From Pseudomonadota bacterium (GTDB lineage Bacteria > Desulfobacterota > Desulfobulbia > Desulfobulbales > Desulfocapsaceae): a stretch of DNA of 64,000 bases. Positions 26,939 through 35,353 of the stretch are shown here, piece by piece. The position numbers were made by a program, and so were the translations under genes. The notes beneath the pieces are model-generated. The model was not told where the DNA came from and made no database searches. It worked only from the letters and a program-made list of their open reading frames with translations. The DNA lies in assembly GCA_018821985.1 (NCBI GenBank), contig JAHJKP010000049.1, positions 1 through 64,000 of the forward strand, written 5' to 3'. Numbering within the stretch: position 1 is the first letter of the stretch; every line of letters starts with the position of its first letter.

Positions 26939-27922
26939 CTACAGATATCCTTCTGCTCTATACCAGTCGCCTGTTCTCTTCAGTCCCTCATCAAGACCTA
27001 TCCGGGGTTGATAGCCGAGATCTTTCTTGGCCTTACTGATATCAAAGGCCCTATTCTGTCGATACCAGTCAACACGCCTGGGAAAAATCGGCGGTGGAAT
27101 CTTAAACGGTTTACAAATCTTTTCAAAAAAATGGCCGGCAATGATTAACGGCCAGATGGGATAATGGGGAATCTTCACCTCTACCCCCAAGGCCTTTGCC
27201 GTGCGACGCACTAAATCCTCAATTTCCACATACTCTTCATCGGCAATCAGGTATGCCTCTCCATTTCCTTTTTCCGGATCCATGGCCAGTACATGCGCAT
27301 CAATCAGGCTGTCAATATACAGAGGATGATAATAGGTCTTGCCACTGCCGAACATGGGAAACATCCCATTATTCACCCGTTTGAAAATCATAAAAAAACG
27401 TTCAGGATCTCCAGGACCGTAGATGGCGGCGGGACGAAGAATAGTTGCCTTCAAACCTTTTTTTACATAGTCAAGTACGATTGGCTCGGCCATATATTTG
27501 GTCTGCTGGTAATAATCGGCTGCATTGATAGGTGCTGTCTCATTGGCTGGAGGATTTTCCACATTGCCATGCACACCGCAGGTGCTGCAGTAGATAAATT
27601 TTTTCACTTTATTCTTAAACGCAGACTCCAGGACAATCCGCGTACCACCCACATTGACTTCGTCGTAGTACGAATTGGGAACATCCATCTCCCGAAAAGC
27701 CGCGGCCAGATGCTGGACGACATCAATTCCCTGCATGCACTCTTCAACTACCTTGGCATCGGTTACCGTACCAATGACAACTTTTGCCCCCCACTGACGG
27801 AGCTCATCCGTCTTCAGCCCTTCCTGATAATCAAGAGCAACCACCTCATGTCCATCATCCAAAAGTCTCCGAACTAGGGCCTTTCCAGTAAAACCGGTTC
27901 CCCCTGTCACCAGAACTTTCAT
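26939..27922 (-). CDS. NAD-dependent sugar epimerase/dehydratase family protein
   Basis: 327-residue extended SDR protein. The cofactor loop GGTGFTG is near residue 7, and the catalytic YxxxK reads YQQTK around residue 146, with CSTCGVHG before it as the serine/threonine segment. The overall pattern (RPAAIYGPGDPERF, then VDWYRQNRAFDISKAKKDLGYQP) resembles 3-beta-HSD-like and sugar-nucleotide 4-epimerase-like members. The exact product cannot be told; an NDP-hexose epimerase is most likely from context between AsnB and an acyltransferase. Confidence 0.82.
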   Translation of the reverse strand: MKVLVTGGTGFTGKALVRRLLDDGHEVVALDYQEGLKTDELRQWGAKVVIGTVTDAKVVEECMQGIDVVQHLAAAFREMDVPNSYYDEVNVGGTRIVLESAFKNKVKKFIYCSTCGVHGNVENPPANETAPINAADYYQQTKYMAEPIVLDYVKKGLKATILRPAAIYGPGDPERFFMIFKRVNNGMFPMFGSGKTYYHPLYIDSLIDAHVLAMDPEKGNGEAYLIADEEYVEIEDLVRRTAKALGVEVKIPHYPIWPLIIAGHFFEKICKPFKIPPPIFPRRVDWYRQNRAFDISKAKKDLGYQPRIGLDEGLKRTGDWYRAEGYL

Positions 27923-27949
27923 ATTTTCTACTCCTCTCTATCTTTCTTA

Positions 27950-29812
27950 TTAAAAAAAACGATTATGCCAGATTGCCACATTAATCAAAGCCCAGAGGAC
28001 ATGGTTATGATTATGGACCATGTCGCAATGTTCTTTAATCAGATGATTCACGTAGTCGAGATGCATATTTTCTCGAATAATTGCGGAATCATTGAGCAAT
28101 GCAATCATATAAGATTTCATCTCCCCGCGCAGGAGATGCTTGACCGGTAAGCTGTAGCCCTGTTTCCCACGATGCACAATATTATCGGGCAGCAACCCCT
28201 GCAGAGCTGAACGAAAAATATGCTTTGTTTCAAAGCCCTTCAGCTTCCAGTCACCGGGTAAGGATGCCAAAAATTCAACCAGCACATGGTCAAGTAAGGG
28301 CACCCTGACCTCAAGGGAACTGGCCATGCTCATCTTGTCTACCTTCATCAGCACACTGTCGGTCATCATATACCGCATATCCAGATATATTTCTCTGTTA
28401 ATTCTGTCATGCGCATTGCAACGTTCTGAATATTCACGAACGATTCTAAATGGATCAAAAGCAGCATGGCTCTTGAAATGCTCATTAAAGAGACGGTTGT
28501 TCTGCTCTTCACTGGAAAAATATTGCCAGCGGAGATGATGCCCCTCAGGGGGAAGATTTGCGCCCTCGACAAAACGCTTTAGCATGTTGACAGCACCTTT
28601 TTTCTGCGGCTGATCAGGAAGAGACGCAATCACTCTGCCAATGATCTGCTTACGCACGGGAGCTGGAATAATCCTGAAAAAAAGATTAAGTTTACTGGCC
28701 TTGAATCGATCGTAGCCCGCAAAGCTCTCATCCGCCCCCTCCCCGCTCAGACAAACCGTTACATGCTCTCTTGCCTGTTTACAGAGGAGATACAAGGGAA
28801 CAGTGGACAGATCAGTCATCGGTTCATCAAGATGCCAGAGAGCCTTTTCCACATAGTCAGGTTTAATATCATCAAGCATCAATACCTGATGCTCTGTATC
28901 AAAATACCGGGCTACCTGAGCGGCATAATCCAATTCACTGAAACTTTTATCATGATAGCCGATGGTAAAGGTCTTGAGAGGGCCGGATATATGGCGGCGC
29001 ATCATGGCAACGATTGCACTGGAATCAAGACCTCCGGAGAGAAAAACACCAAGGGGGACATCGCTGACAAGATGGCTTTTTACCGCAAAATCCAACAGAC
29101 CACGCAATTTTTCCACACTTTCATCGTAGGAAAGCGCTGGATCTTGTGACGCAAAATCGAGATCCCAATAGCGTTTGACCTGCACCTGGCCCTGGCGACA
29201 GAGTAGATAGTGCCCGGCAGGAAGTTTATAGATATCTTGGAACATGGTTGCGGGCGCCGGGACAAACTCAAACCCAATGTAATCATATAAGGCCTGATGA
29301 CACAGTTTCCTCTCTATGGTTTGGTCTTCAAGAATCGCTTTTATTTCCGAGGCAAAGACCAACTTATCGTCTTTGTGGTAATAGTAGAGTGGCTTTATTC
29401 CTATGCGATCTCTGGCCAGAAAAAGCGTTTTGTCTTTGAGATCATAGAGGGCAAAAGCAAACATGCCACGGAGCTTGTCAAGAACCCCCATTCCATACTC
29501 TTCATAGGCATGGATAATAACCTCGGAATCCGCATGGCTGCTAAAGGTATGTCCTTTCTGGATGAGGGTATCTCGTAATTCCTGGAAGTTATATATTTCT
29601 CCATTGAAGACAAGGCAGAGGCTGCCATCCTCGTTAAACATGGGTTGCCTGCCATTTTCACTGAGATCGATAATACTCAGGCGCCTGTGCCCCAGGGAGA
29701 CATCGTCACAACAATAAAGTCCGTCCTGATCTGGTCCGCGATGAGCCATCTGGCTGTTCATCCGCCGAATCAACGCCTCGTCGTTCCAATTAAAACCGCA
29801 AATTCCACACAT
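27950..29812 (-). CDS. asnB: glutamine-dependent asparagine synthase-like amidotransferase
   Basis: 620 residues, the usual length of the glycan-cluster AsnB group. Cys2 after the start methionine (MCGICGF) is the class II glutaminase nucleophile, with RHRLS-like GHRRLSIIDLS and FNGEIYN further on. The synthetase domain has the pyrophosphate-binding SGGLDS at 259-264. In surface-glycan loci such enzymes are thought to amidate a uronic acid or other carboxylate, by analogy with their chemistry; free asparagine synthesis is the alternative. It is followed by the epimerase-like gene 27 bases on. Confidence 0.9.
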   Translation of the reverse strand: MCGICGFNWNDEALIRRMNSQMAHRGPDQDGLYCCDDVSLGHRRLSIIDLSENGRQPMFNEDGSLCLVFNGEIYNFQELRDTLIQKGHTFSSHADSEVIIHAYEEYGMGVLDKLRGMFAFALYDLKDKTLFLARDRIGIKPLYYYHKDDKLVFASEIKAILEDQTIERKLCHQALYDYIGFEFVPAPATMFQDIYKLPAGHYLLCRQGQVQVKRYWDLDFASQDPALSYDESVEKLRGLLDFAVKSHLVSDVPLGVFLSGGLDSSAIVAMMRRHISGPLKTFTIGYHDKSFSELDYAAQVARYFDTEHQVLMLDDIKPDYVEKALWHLDEPMTDLSTVPLYLLCKQAREHVTVCLSGEGADESFAGYDRFKASKLNLFFRIIPAPVRKQIIGRVIASLPDQPQKKGAVNMLKRFVEGANLPPEGHHLRWQYFSSEEQNNRLFNEHFKSHAAFDPFRIVREYSERCNAHDRINREIYLDMRYMMTDSVLMKVDKMSMASSLEVRVPLLDHVLVEFLASLPGDWKLKGFETKHIFRSALQGLLPDNIVHRGKQGYSLPVKHLLRGEMKSYMIALLNDSAIIRENMHLDYVNHLIKEHCDMVHNHNHVLWALINVAIWHNRFF

Positions 29813-29853
29813 TTAAGAGATTCCTCTGGTATCACACTTAGACAAAATATTAA

Positions 29854-31005
29854 TCAACCTTGCAACTTTTCGTAAAAGGTCGCCAATTTCCTCTGGAAGG
29901 CCGGCAGTGAATACTCCTCCTGAACCCGTCGCCTTGCCTGATATCCAATTTTTTCCCGCAAGACCTTATTTTCTGCAAGGGCTACAATCCCGTCAGCCAT
30001 ATTTGCAGGTGTGGGACGAACGAGACAGGCGATTTCCTCATCCAAAACCTGGGTATGGGTCGGCAGGTTTGTGGCTACAACAGGTCGCCCGGAATCAAGA
30101 TACGAATAAATCTTCATTGGAGTATTGTTCCCCTGGATTCTCGGAGAGACAAGGATATCTGCCTGGCCAAGGTAATAGCCAAGCATATTCACCGGACGCT
30201 GGCCACAAAAAAAGACGTTTGTTGCAATGCCAAGTTTTATTGATCGTTGTTTATACAATTGGATATCTTTTTTATTACCGCCAATCAAAACAAGCCGCAA
30301 ATCCTTTTTCCTGAGCACTGCCTCTTTAAATCCATCAAGCAACAAGTCAATACCCTGATATTTCTCAAAATTCCCCACATACATTAACAGGATGCCTTGG
30401 ATCCCCAGCTCTTCCCGCAAGTCTTCCTCTCCCTCATTTCCACTCTCCAACAGGGTAATATCTTCAATCCTGGCAGTGAGCTTGTCGGGTGCATATTTCT
30501 TGACCATTTCTTCAAGGGAGCGGCAAACAGCAAGAACACCTTTACTGTTAACGATCGCCGCCTTTTCCAGCCACTGCATTGTCCTGCGCACCAGTCCCAA
30601 AGATGGAAATTTATCTATCAGTTGTAGTGACATACATGAGTCCATGTCATAAACATAGGGGATTTTGAAAATCTTTTTTATCACCATTGCCATAAAGACC
30701 GACTCTTCCACAGCATGAACTATCTGAAATTCATGTTTCCGGACCAGTTGAACACATTTAAGAAACAAAAAGAAATCACAAATGAGTTTTTTCACCGATA
30801 ATCCTGGTTTTATATTGGATATTCCGGGAAGAGAGATGTGCCTGTGAATGGTGACATGGGGAATAACAATCTCCTCTCCTTCAGCAAAGACAAGCAGGTG
30901 AACATCATGCCCCTGCTCGCCCAGGGTCTGAACCAGGACTTTTACCGCGATGGGGGTACCTCTGTCCTGGTAAAAGGGCTGGGGAGCTAAAAGAAGAATA
31001 TTCAA
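29854..31005 (-). CDS. family 4 glycosyltransferase
   Basis: GT-B enzyme. I start at TTG 31005, giving MNILLLAPQPFYQDRGTPIA, the usual N-terminus of this group. The open frame back to 31071 runs into the end of the methyltransferase gene and has no family match. The donor domain reads LLMYVGNFEKYQGIDLLLDG, SPRIQGNNTPMKIYSYLDSG and VATNLPTHTQVL, the pattern of GT4 members where a lysine and tyrosine replace part of E-x7-E. It is 19 bases from the methyltransferase stop. Donor unknown. Confidence 0.87.
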   Translation of the reverse strand: MNILLLAPQPFYQDRGTPIAVKVLVQTLGEQGHDVHLLVFAEGEEIVIPHVTIHRHISLPGISNIKPGLSVKKLICDFFLFLKCVQLVRKHEFQIVHAVEESVFMAMVIKKIFKIPYVYDMDSCMSLQLIDKFPSLGLVRRTMQWLEKAAIVNSKGVLAVCRSLEEMVKKYAPDKLTARIEDITLLESGNEGEEDLREELGIQGILLMYVGNFEKYQGIDLLLDGFKEAVLRKKDLRLVLIGGNKKDIQLYKQRSIKLGIATNVFFCGQRPVNMLGYYLGQADILVSPRIQGNNTPMKIYSYLDSGRPVVATNLPTHTQVLDEEIACLVRPTPANMADGIVALAENKVLREKIGYQARRRVQEEYSLPAFQRKLATFYEKLQG

Positions 31006-31024
31006 AACAATCGCCGCCCGCTCA

Positions 31025-31777
31025 CTAGAGATCTTGTTTGATATTACTACGAAGAATAATGGGAGATCCAAGCAAAGCTGTCAAACCGGTTAATCGAGAA
31101 ACGGTTTCCAGAGACCGAGAGATTGCAGGATTCTTTAATTTTCGATGAATAACCATAGGTACAAAAAATTCGGGTCTGAACACAGGAGTCGTAAAATGAT
31201 TTAACGCCAGCTCAGCAGTTATTTCCTTTCTGGAAAAAAGTGTATAGGTTCTGGTATTTCCCTCCATATTTTTTTTCAGATCAAATAAAATATCATAGAG
31301 GATATTTGCGCTTCTTTTATCCGGATAATCAAAAATAACCGCCTTGCCCGCAACACGGCACATTTCTTTCATCAATCTTTGCCATTGATTTACATGAGGA
31401 AACAAACGAAATGCCATCACAACATCAAACTGATTATCCTCAAAGGGCAGGTTCAAAGAATCACATGTAATATAGGAGAATCGTCCCTTCTCACAATACT
31501 TGTCCAATCGTGCCCTGCAGATATCAGCACTCCCTGTCACCGTTACATCGTAGCCTTTATTTACCAACGGCAGGGTAAGTTGCGCGTGCCCCCCCCCCAC
31601 ATCCAACACAGAGGCACGGGGCAAATCACGCAATAATTCCAGCGTCAGACGGGCCTGAACATCTAAAAAATATTTACCGACAGGACCAGCAAAACGGGAT
31701 GCATAATCGTCTGAAGCTGTCTCAATATCAGCGGTTTCTGTTACATGTTCCAGCAATTGTTTGGTGCTCTTTATCAA
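31025..31777 (-). CDS. class I SAM-dependent methyltransferase
   Basis: 250 residues. Motif I is SVLDVGGGHAQL at about 57-67, followed by the acidic strand VTGSADICR and DSLNLPFEDNQFDVVMAF as motifs II and III. The methyl acceptor is probably a sugar of the glycan, or a lipid carrier; a ubiquinone-type acceptor is less likely here. Codons 60-63 contain an uninterrupted run of ten Gs (31589-31598), so slippage would truncate the protein after about 65 residues. It lies between the GlpD-like gene and a GT4 gene with short gaps. Confidence 0.88.
   Translation of the reverse strand: MIKSTKQLLEHVTETADIETASDDYASRFAGPVGKYFLDVQARLTLELLRDLPRASVLDVGGGHAQLTLPLVNKGYDVTVTGSADICRARLDKYCEKGRFSYITCDSLNLPFEDNQFDVVMAFRLFPHVNQWQRLMKEMCRVAGKAVIFDYPDKRSANILYDILFDLKKNMEGNTRTYTLFSRKEITAELALNHFTTPVFRPEFFVPMVIHRKLKNPAISRSLETVSRLTGLTALLGSPIILRSNIKQDL
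31589..31598 (-). repeat. G10 mononucleotide run inside a methyltransferase gene
   Basis: Ten consecutive Cs on the plus strand, read as G10 in the gene, cover the glycine codons of SAM motif I. Runs of this length are prone to slippage and are known phase-variation switches in other bacteria. Confidence 0.9.
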
Positions 31778-31801
31778 AAGAATGAATCTTAACTATCGAG
31801 T

Positions 31802-33436
31802 TCAGGCCTCTTTGCAAGTTAATGGAGAGTAACGATGCAGGACTTCTTCTCTTTCCTCTTCTTTTCTTGCCTCATCCCAACCAAGGATCTTCCCCATAAA
31901 ATCAGAAAGCTTGACAAGGAGCTTCCGTTCTGGACAATCGGCGGTTCCCAGCCCTGTTCGACGAAAGACAATATCTGACAATTTACAAACCATTTCTTCG
32001 CTAATCAGATAGTTCACTTCAGCCTTCAGTAATTGCGCATCCTTGTCAATCCATATGTCATCATCTTGTTCAGCGCGCAGGAACTGAAGGATTTGCAATG
32101 CCCTCTGTCCATATTTTTTTTCCAACATTCCTCGCAATGCAGATTCATTCGCACTCCATTGCCCAGCATAAGAAGAAGATTCGTTTTGTTTTTCTTTGCT
32201 CAACACAGGTGGGCATTGTTTTTTCAGAAAACAGACAATCTCATGGGCGATATAAGGAGCAGTAGTATACTTTACTCCTTTGACGGAAAGTACCCTGTTG
32301 AAATTACTCTCCTTGTGTTCAAAAAAGGTCGAATTTTTCTCCAATTGGATATTACTATCTTCCAATTTACCACGCATGGGTAACAAGCCGGCATGAAAAA
32401 AAGAAATATCTTCATATTTCAGCTGGGCTGGAGGGTAGATAGCATTAATTTCATCCACCATATTCTGAATCATTTCACGTTTGACCTGAAGACAATCGGG
32501 GTTCACGCTACTCTCCTCATACTCAGTCCCGATCATCGTATAGCCACGCCACGGCACAAAAAAATAAAGCCGCTTCCCCCGTTTTATAAGTGCATCCTTA
32601 TCTTCATATTTGCTTTGTCCTTCAAGGGCCACGGCATAGTCTGCAAATATTTTCTTTCTTGACACTACATTCAAAGCCAGAGCCCATTTTTGTTTTTTGA
32701 CGCTTTCTTGGGGGACATGAAGAAAGTCTTCAAACCATGGGCCTGATGCGTTCACAATAAACCTGGTTTTTAAAAGGTGTTTCTGCTGGCTGAGCTTATC
32801 GAGTACAGTCACATGATAAAGGTCATCGGCTCCTTTTTCAACTCCTGTTGCTTCCACATAATTAGCAGCCTTGGCGCCATGGTTAACGCTTTGCAAAACA
32901 TACTCCAAAACCACTCTTTCCGTATTCACCGCCAACACATCATACCAGACGGAGGCTGCCTGCAGATCTTCTGTCTCAAGATCAGGTATCACTTCCAGAC
33001 ATTTCTTTTTTGATACAATATGTCCTTTGGGTATATGAAGTCCAGCGGGCAGATCATGATTGCGATCCCATCCTATAAAATCATTGAGAAAAAGCGCCGC
33101 CTGCATGACCTTTTTTCCACGCAATCCTTTACCGTAAAGGGGCATCATACAAGGAAGAGGTTCCACAAGGTGAGAAGCAAGATGCATCATCTCTCTCCTG
33201 GCCGTAATGGAGTGTCGCATTCTTGTGATGTTGAGATGTTGAAGGTATCTAAGCCCACCGTGCAAAATCTTCAAGCTATTAGCTGAAGTAGCGCCACAGA
33301 AATCATTTTTATCTATAATTACAGCATGATACCCTGCCATTGCAACATGATAAGCAATCGTGGCACCATGAATCCCCCCCCCGACAACCAGAATATCCAG
33401 GACATCAGAGCTAAGTTTTTTTATGTCACGTGTCAT
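31802..33436 (-). CDS. GlpD-like FAD-dependent glycerol-3-phosphate oxidoreductase
   Basis: 544 residues, close to aerobic glycerol-3-phosphate dehydrogenase. The FAD-binding motif is DILVVGGGIHGATIAYHVA at 14-32. SLKILHGGLRYLQ, NASGPW and the C-terminal DAO-C-like region (CKLSDIVFRRTGLG) are family marks. It would oxidise glycerol 3-phosphate or a related polyol phosphate to the keto form at the inner membrane. Finding it inside a glycan block is unusual; it may act on a glycerol or polyol substituent. Codons 18-21 carry a G9 run. The HxH hydrolase-like gene lies 22 bases upstream and the methyltransferase gene 24 bases downstream. Confidence 0.87.
   Translation of the reverse strand: MTRDIKKLSSDVLDILVVGGGIHGATIAYHVAMAGYHAVIIDKNDFCGATSANSLKILHGGLRYLQHLNITRMRHSITARREMMHLASHLVEPLPCMMPLYGKGLRGKKVMQAALFLNDFIGWDRNHDLPAGLHIPKGHIVSKKKCLEVIPDLETEDLQAASVWYDVLAVNTERVVLEYVLQSVNHGAKAANYVEATGVEKGADDLYHVTVLDKLSQQKHLLKTRFIVNASGPWFEDFLHVPQESVKKQKWALALNVVSRKKIFADYAVALEGQSKYEDKDALIKRGKRLYFFVPWRGYTMIGTEYEESSVNPDCLQVKREMIQNMVDEINAIYPPAQLKYEDISFFHAGLLPMRGKLEDSNIQLEKNSTFFEHKESNFNRVLSVKGVKYTTAPYIAHEIVCFLKKQCPPVLSKEKQNESSSYAGQWSANESALRGMLEKKYGQRALQILQFLRAEQDDDIWIDKDAQLLKAEVNYLISEEMVCKLSDIVFRRTGLGTADCPERKLLVKLSDFMGKILGWDEARKEEEREEVLHRYSPLTCKEA
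33374..33382 (-). repeat. G9 mononucleotide run inside the GlpD-like gene
   Basis: Nine consecutive Cs on the plus strand fall in the codons for the triple glycine of the FAD-binding motif, residues 19-21. A one-base slip would end the protein early. Confidence 0.9.
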
Positions 33437-33458
33437 TATGGTTTGCTCTCGATACCAT

Positions 33459-34274
33459 TCAGGAGATACGGCGCAGCCGAAACTGATTTAAGAAGAACAG
33501 TCGATTCTCCTGTAAACAACCAAAAGGGGAAATTGTCACGTTTGGGGATAGCAAAGCGTTTTTAAGACATTTAGTCGGAGAATCACCATGAAGACTATTC
33601 TCCTGCAAGGAAAAACCAAAACTCCCAACACGTAAGGCTTCACTAGGGAACGGAAGCGGATCACTGCCGGGCAAGACAACAACACCTGTTTTTTCAGCCA
33701 AGTTAAAGAGATTGGGAGTTGGCCAGAAGCAAGGACGGCCACCATTGTCCCCTAAAAACAGATTACCCTTTTCGTGATTCACCAAAAATTCCTTAATAAT
33801 TTTCCCTCGTTTTCCAAACCATTTTCCCACTCCCCAGGGCAGTACAGGAATACCACCCAATTCTTTGACCCTGTCAACAGTCTCATGTAACGACAAACCA
33901 TTCGGGAGACCTTGCCTCACAAAAAGAGCAAGGACTTCTATGTTCTCCATGGTTACCACTTGATGACCGGCAACAACATGAATCTCTTCCTCTGGAAAAT
34001 CATTACGAAAGAGAGTAAGAGATTCCACTTCTCCCCTGTCAACTGCGGACCAATTTTCTGTTATTTGACACTGTCGGTTTACATCCAATGTTAGCGACAA
34101 GGTCTGGAACCAACTCTCCGTTTTTCCTTCTGTCAGGAGGAGCACATACGATAAAGGGTTTTGGGCGGTCCTATGTTGCTCTGCGACCTCCTGAAAATTT
34201 TTCAGGGCCGAGTCAAGGAGCAGATCAAGATCAAAACAATCATATACATGGACGTGGGAATCTACAAATATCAT
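33459..34274 (-). CDS. HxH metal-dependent hydrolase-like protein (PHP/amidohydrolase type)
   Basis: 271 residues. The N-terminus MIFVDSHVHVYD has the HxH metal motif of PHP and amidohydrolase folds. AGHQVVTMEN near residue 112 and VVLPGSDPLPF near 220 offer further histidine and aspartate ligands in family-like places. WGVGKWFGKRGK in the centre is unusual for known members. It could be a phosphoesterase or amide hydrolase. The pairing with the GlpD-like oxidase, 22 bases away, suggests a shared small-molecule substrate. I do not recognise a precise family, and the catalytic set is incomplete by eye. Confidence 0.55.
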   Translation of the reverse strand: MIFVDSHVHVYDCFDLDLLLDSALKNFQEVAEQHRTAQNPLSYVLLLTEGKTESWFQTLSLTLDVNRQCQITENWSAVDRGEVESLTLFRNDFPEEEIHVVAGHQVVTMENIEVLALFVRQGLPNGLSLHETVDRVKELGGIPVLPWGVGKWFGKRGKIIKEFLVNHEKGNLFLGDNGGRPCFWPTPNLFNLAEKTGVVVLPGSDPLPFPSEALRVGSFGFSLQENSLHGDSPTKCLKNALLSPNVTISPFGCLQENRLFFLNQFRLRRIS

Positions 34275-34289
34275 TATATTCTCAAGTAG

Positions 34290-35312
34290 TTACATCAAAC
34301 ACTTTATTTTATCCCGGCCAGGTTCAAAGAAATAGGGGAAATCCATCTTCAAAGCTATTTTGTAGAATATGATAGGGGCAAACAACCCTGCACCGAGGCC
34401 AATCATCATATGAACCAGTGGATTCTGTATATGAAAGAAATTCAAGAGGACTACTCTTGCACCCACTCCAGCTAGCATATGAACCAGATAAATTTGCAGG
34501 GAGTAGATTCCAAGACTTTGTATAACTTGACAGTACTTTTTCCTGGCAAGAAACTGAGCAAGTCCAAGACAAAAGGTTATACCAAGAACAGCGAGGAATA
34601 AGAAATAAAATGGATGCAGGCCATTTGTTAAGCGAGTGGGCTCAATGCGTTTTTCAAAAATATAGTATCCAGTCCCCAGTAAAACAGGAAGAAGAACAAC
34701 AGTAGCCCATGGTGACAAGGAATATCTTTCCAAACCTCCAAGATATTTTTTTATTAATACAGCGAATACAAAAAAAATAAATCCGGTCGAGAATCCATGC
34801 AAGGCCAATATCTCTGTATTGATGGGAAAACAAAACAATAGACAAGCACTGACCATCATCGCTGTTAAGGCAAATTCACCAAACTTGCGCAATAGTGCAT
34901 AGACAACATACATCCAAAGAAGGGCATACAAGTACCAGAACTGCGCCAAGGGAAGATAAGGGATTGTCCAGATATCGGATACAGTGACGCCTCTCAGTGA
35001 GTGTTCTGAAAACAATAACTCGCTACCTGCCTGAACAAAAGACCAAATCAGGTAAGGATAGACAAGAAATTTGATTTTACCGAGGACAAACTCTCTGGTA
35101 CCTCGTTTATTGTAACTCTCTTCAACCAGCAATCCCGCAAGAAAAAAGAAAAAGGGCATGTGAAAGCTATATACAATACTGTCAGACAGAAGAAAGAAAT
35201 GCTCCTGAATTTGAAGGCCGGCATGATAACCGCTACTTAAGAGATGGGCATAAACAACCAGAATAATCCCGAGCCCTTTACCATAATCCACCCAGTCTGT
35301 TCTTTGTGCCAT
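34290..35312 (-). CDS. acyltransferase family 3 membrane protein (OatA/NolL-like)
   Basis: 340-residue inner-membrane O-acyltransferase with about ten helices. The start RTDWVDYGKGLGIILVVYAHLL has the conserved arginine-aspartate and catalytic-region histidine of the family, and HMPFFFFLAGLL is the second signature. Members transfer acetyl or succinyl groups to polysaccharide from the cytoplasm to the periplasmic face. It lies 15 bases upstream of the hydrolase-like gene and 41 bases downstream of the 1028-residue membrane protein gene. The acylated residue is not known. Confidence 0.9.
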   Translation of the reverse strand: MAQRTDWVDYGKGLGIILVVYAHLLSSGYHAGLQIQEHFFLLSDSIVYSFHMPFFFFLAGLLVEESYNKRGTREFVLGKIKFLVYPYLIWSFVQAGSELLFSEHSLRGVTVSDIWTIPYLPLAQFWYLYALLWMYVVYALLRKFGEFALTAMMVSACLLFCFPINTEILALHGFSTGFIFFVFAVLIKKYLGGLERYSLSPWATVVLLPVLLGTGYYIFEKRIEPTRLTNGLHPFYFLFLAVLGITFCLGLAQFLARKKYCQVIQSLGIYSLQIYLVHMLAGVGARVVLLNFFHIQNPLVHMMIGLGAGLFAPIIFYKIALKMDFPYFFEPGRDKIKCLM

Positions 35313-35353
35313 GGCAATAGGATTTTTTTTAGAGGTATGGAGATGTTATTGTC

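Noticed and set aside
31803-31817. Match to the IS-end-like string at the end of the GlpD-like gene
   Set aside because: The similarity is short and lies in coding sequence; chance is sufficient.
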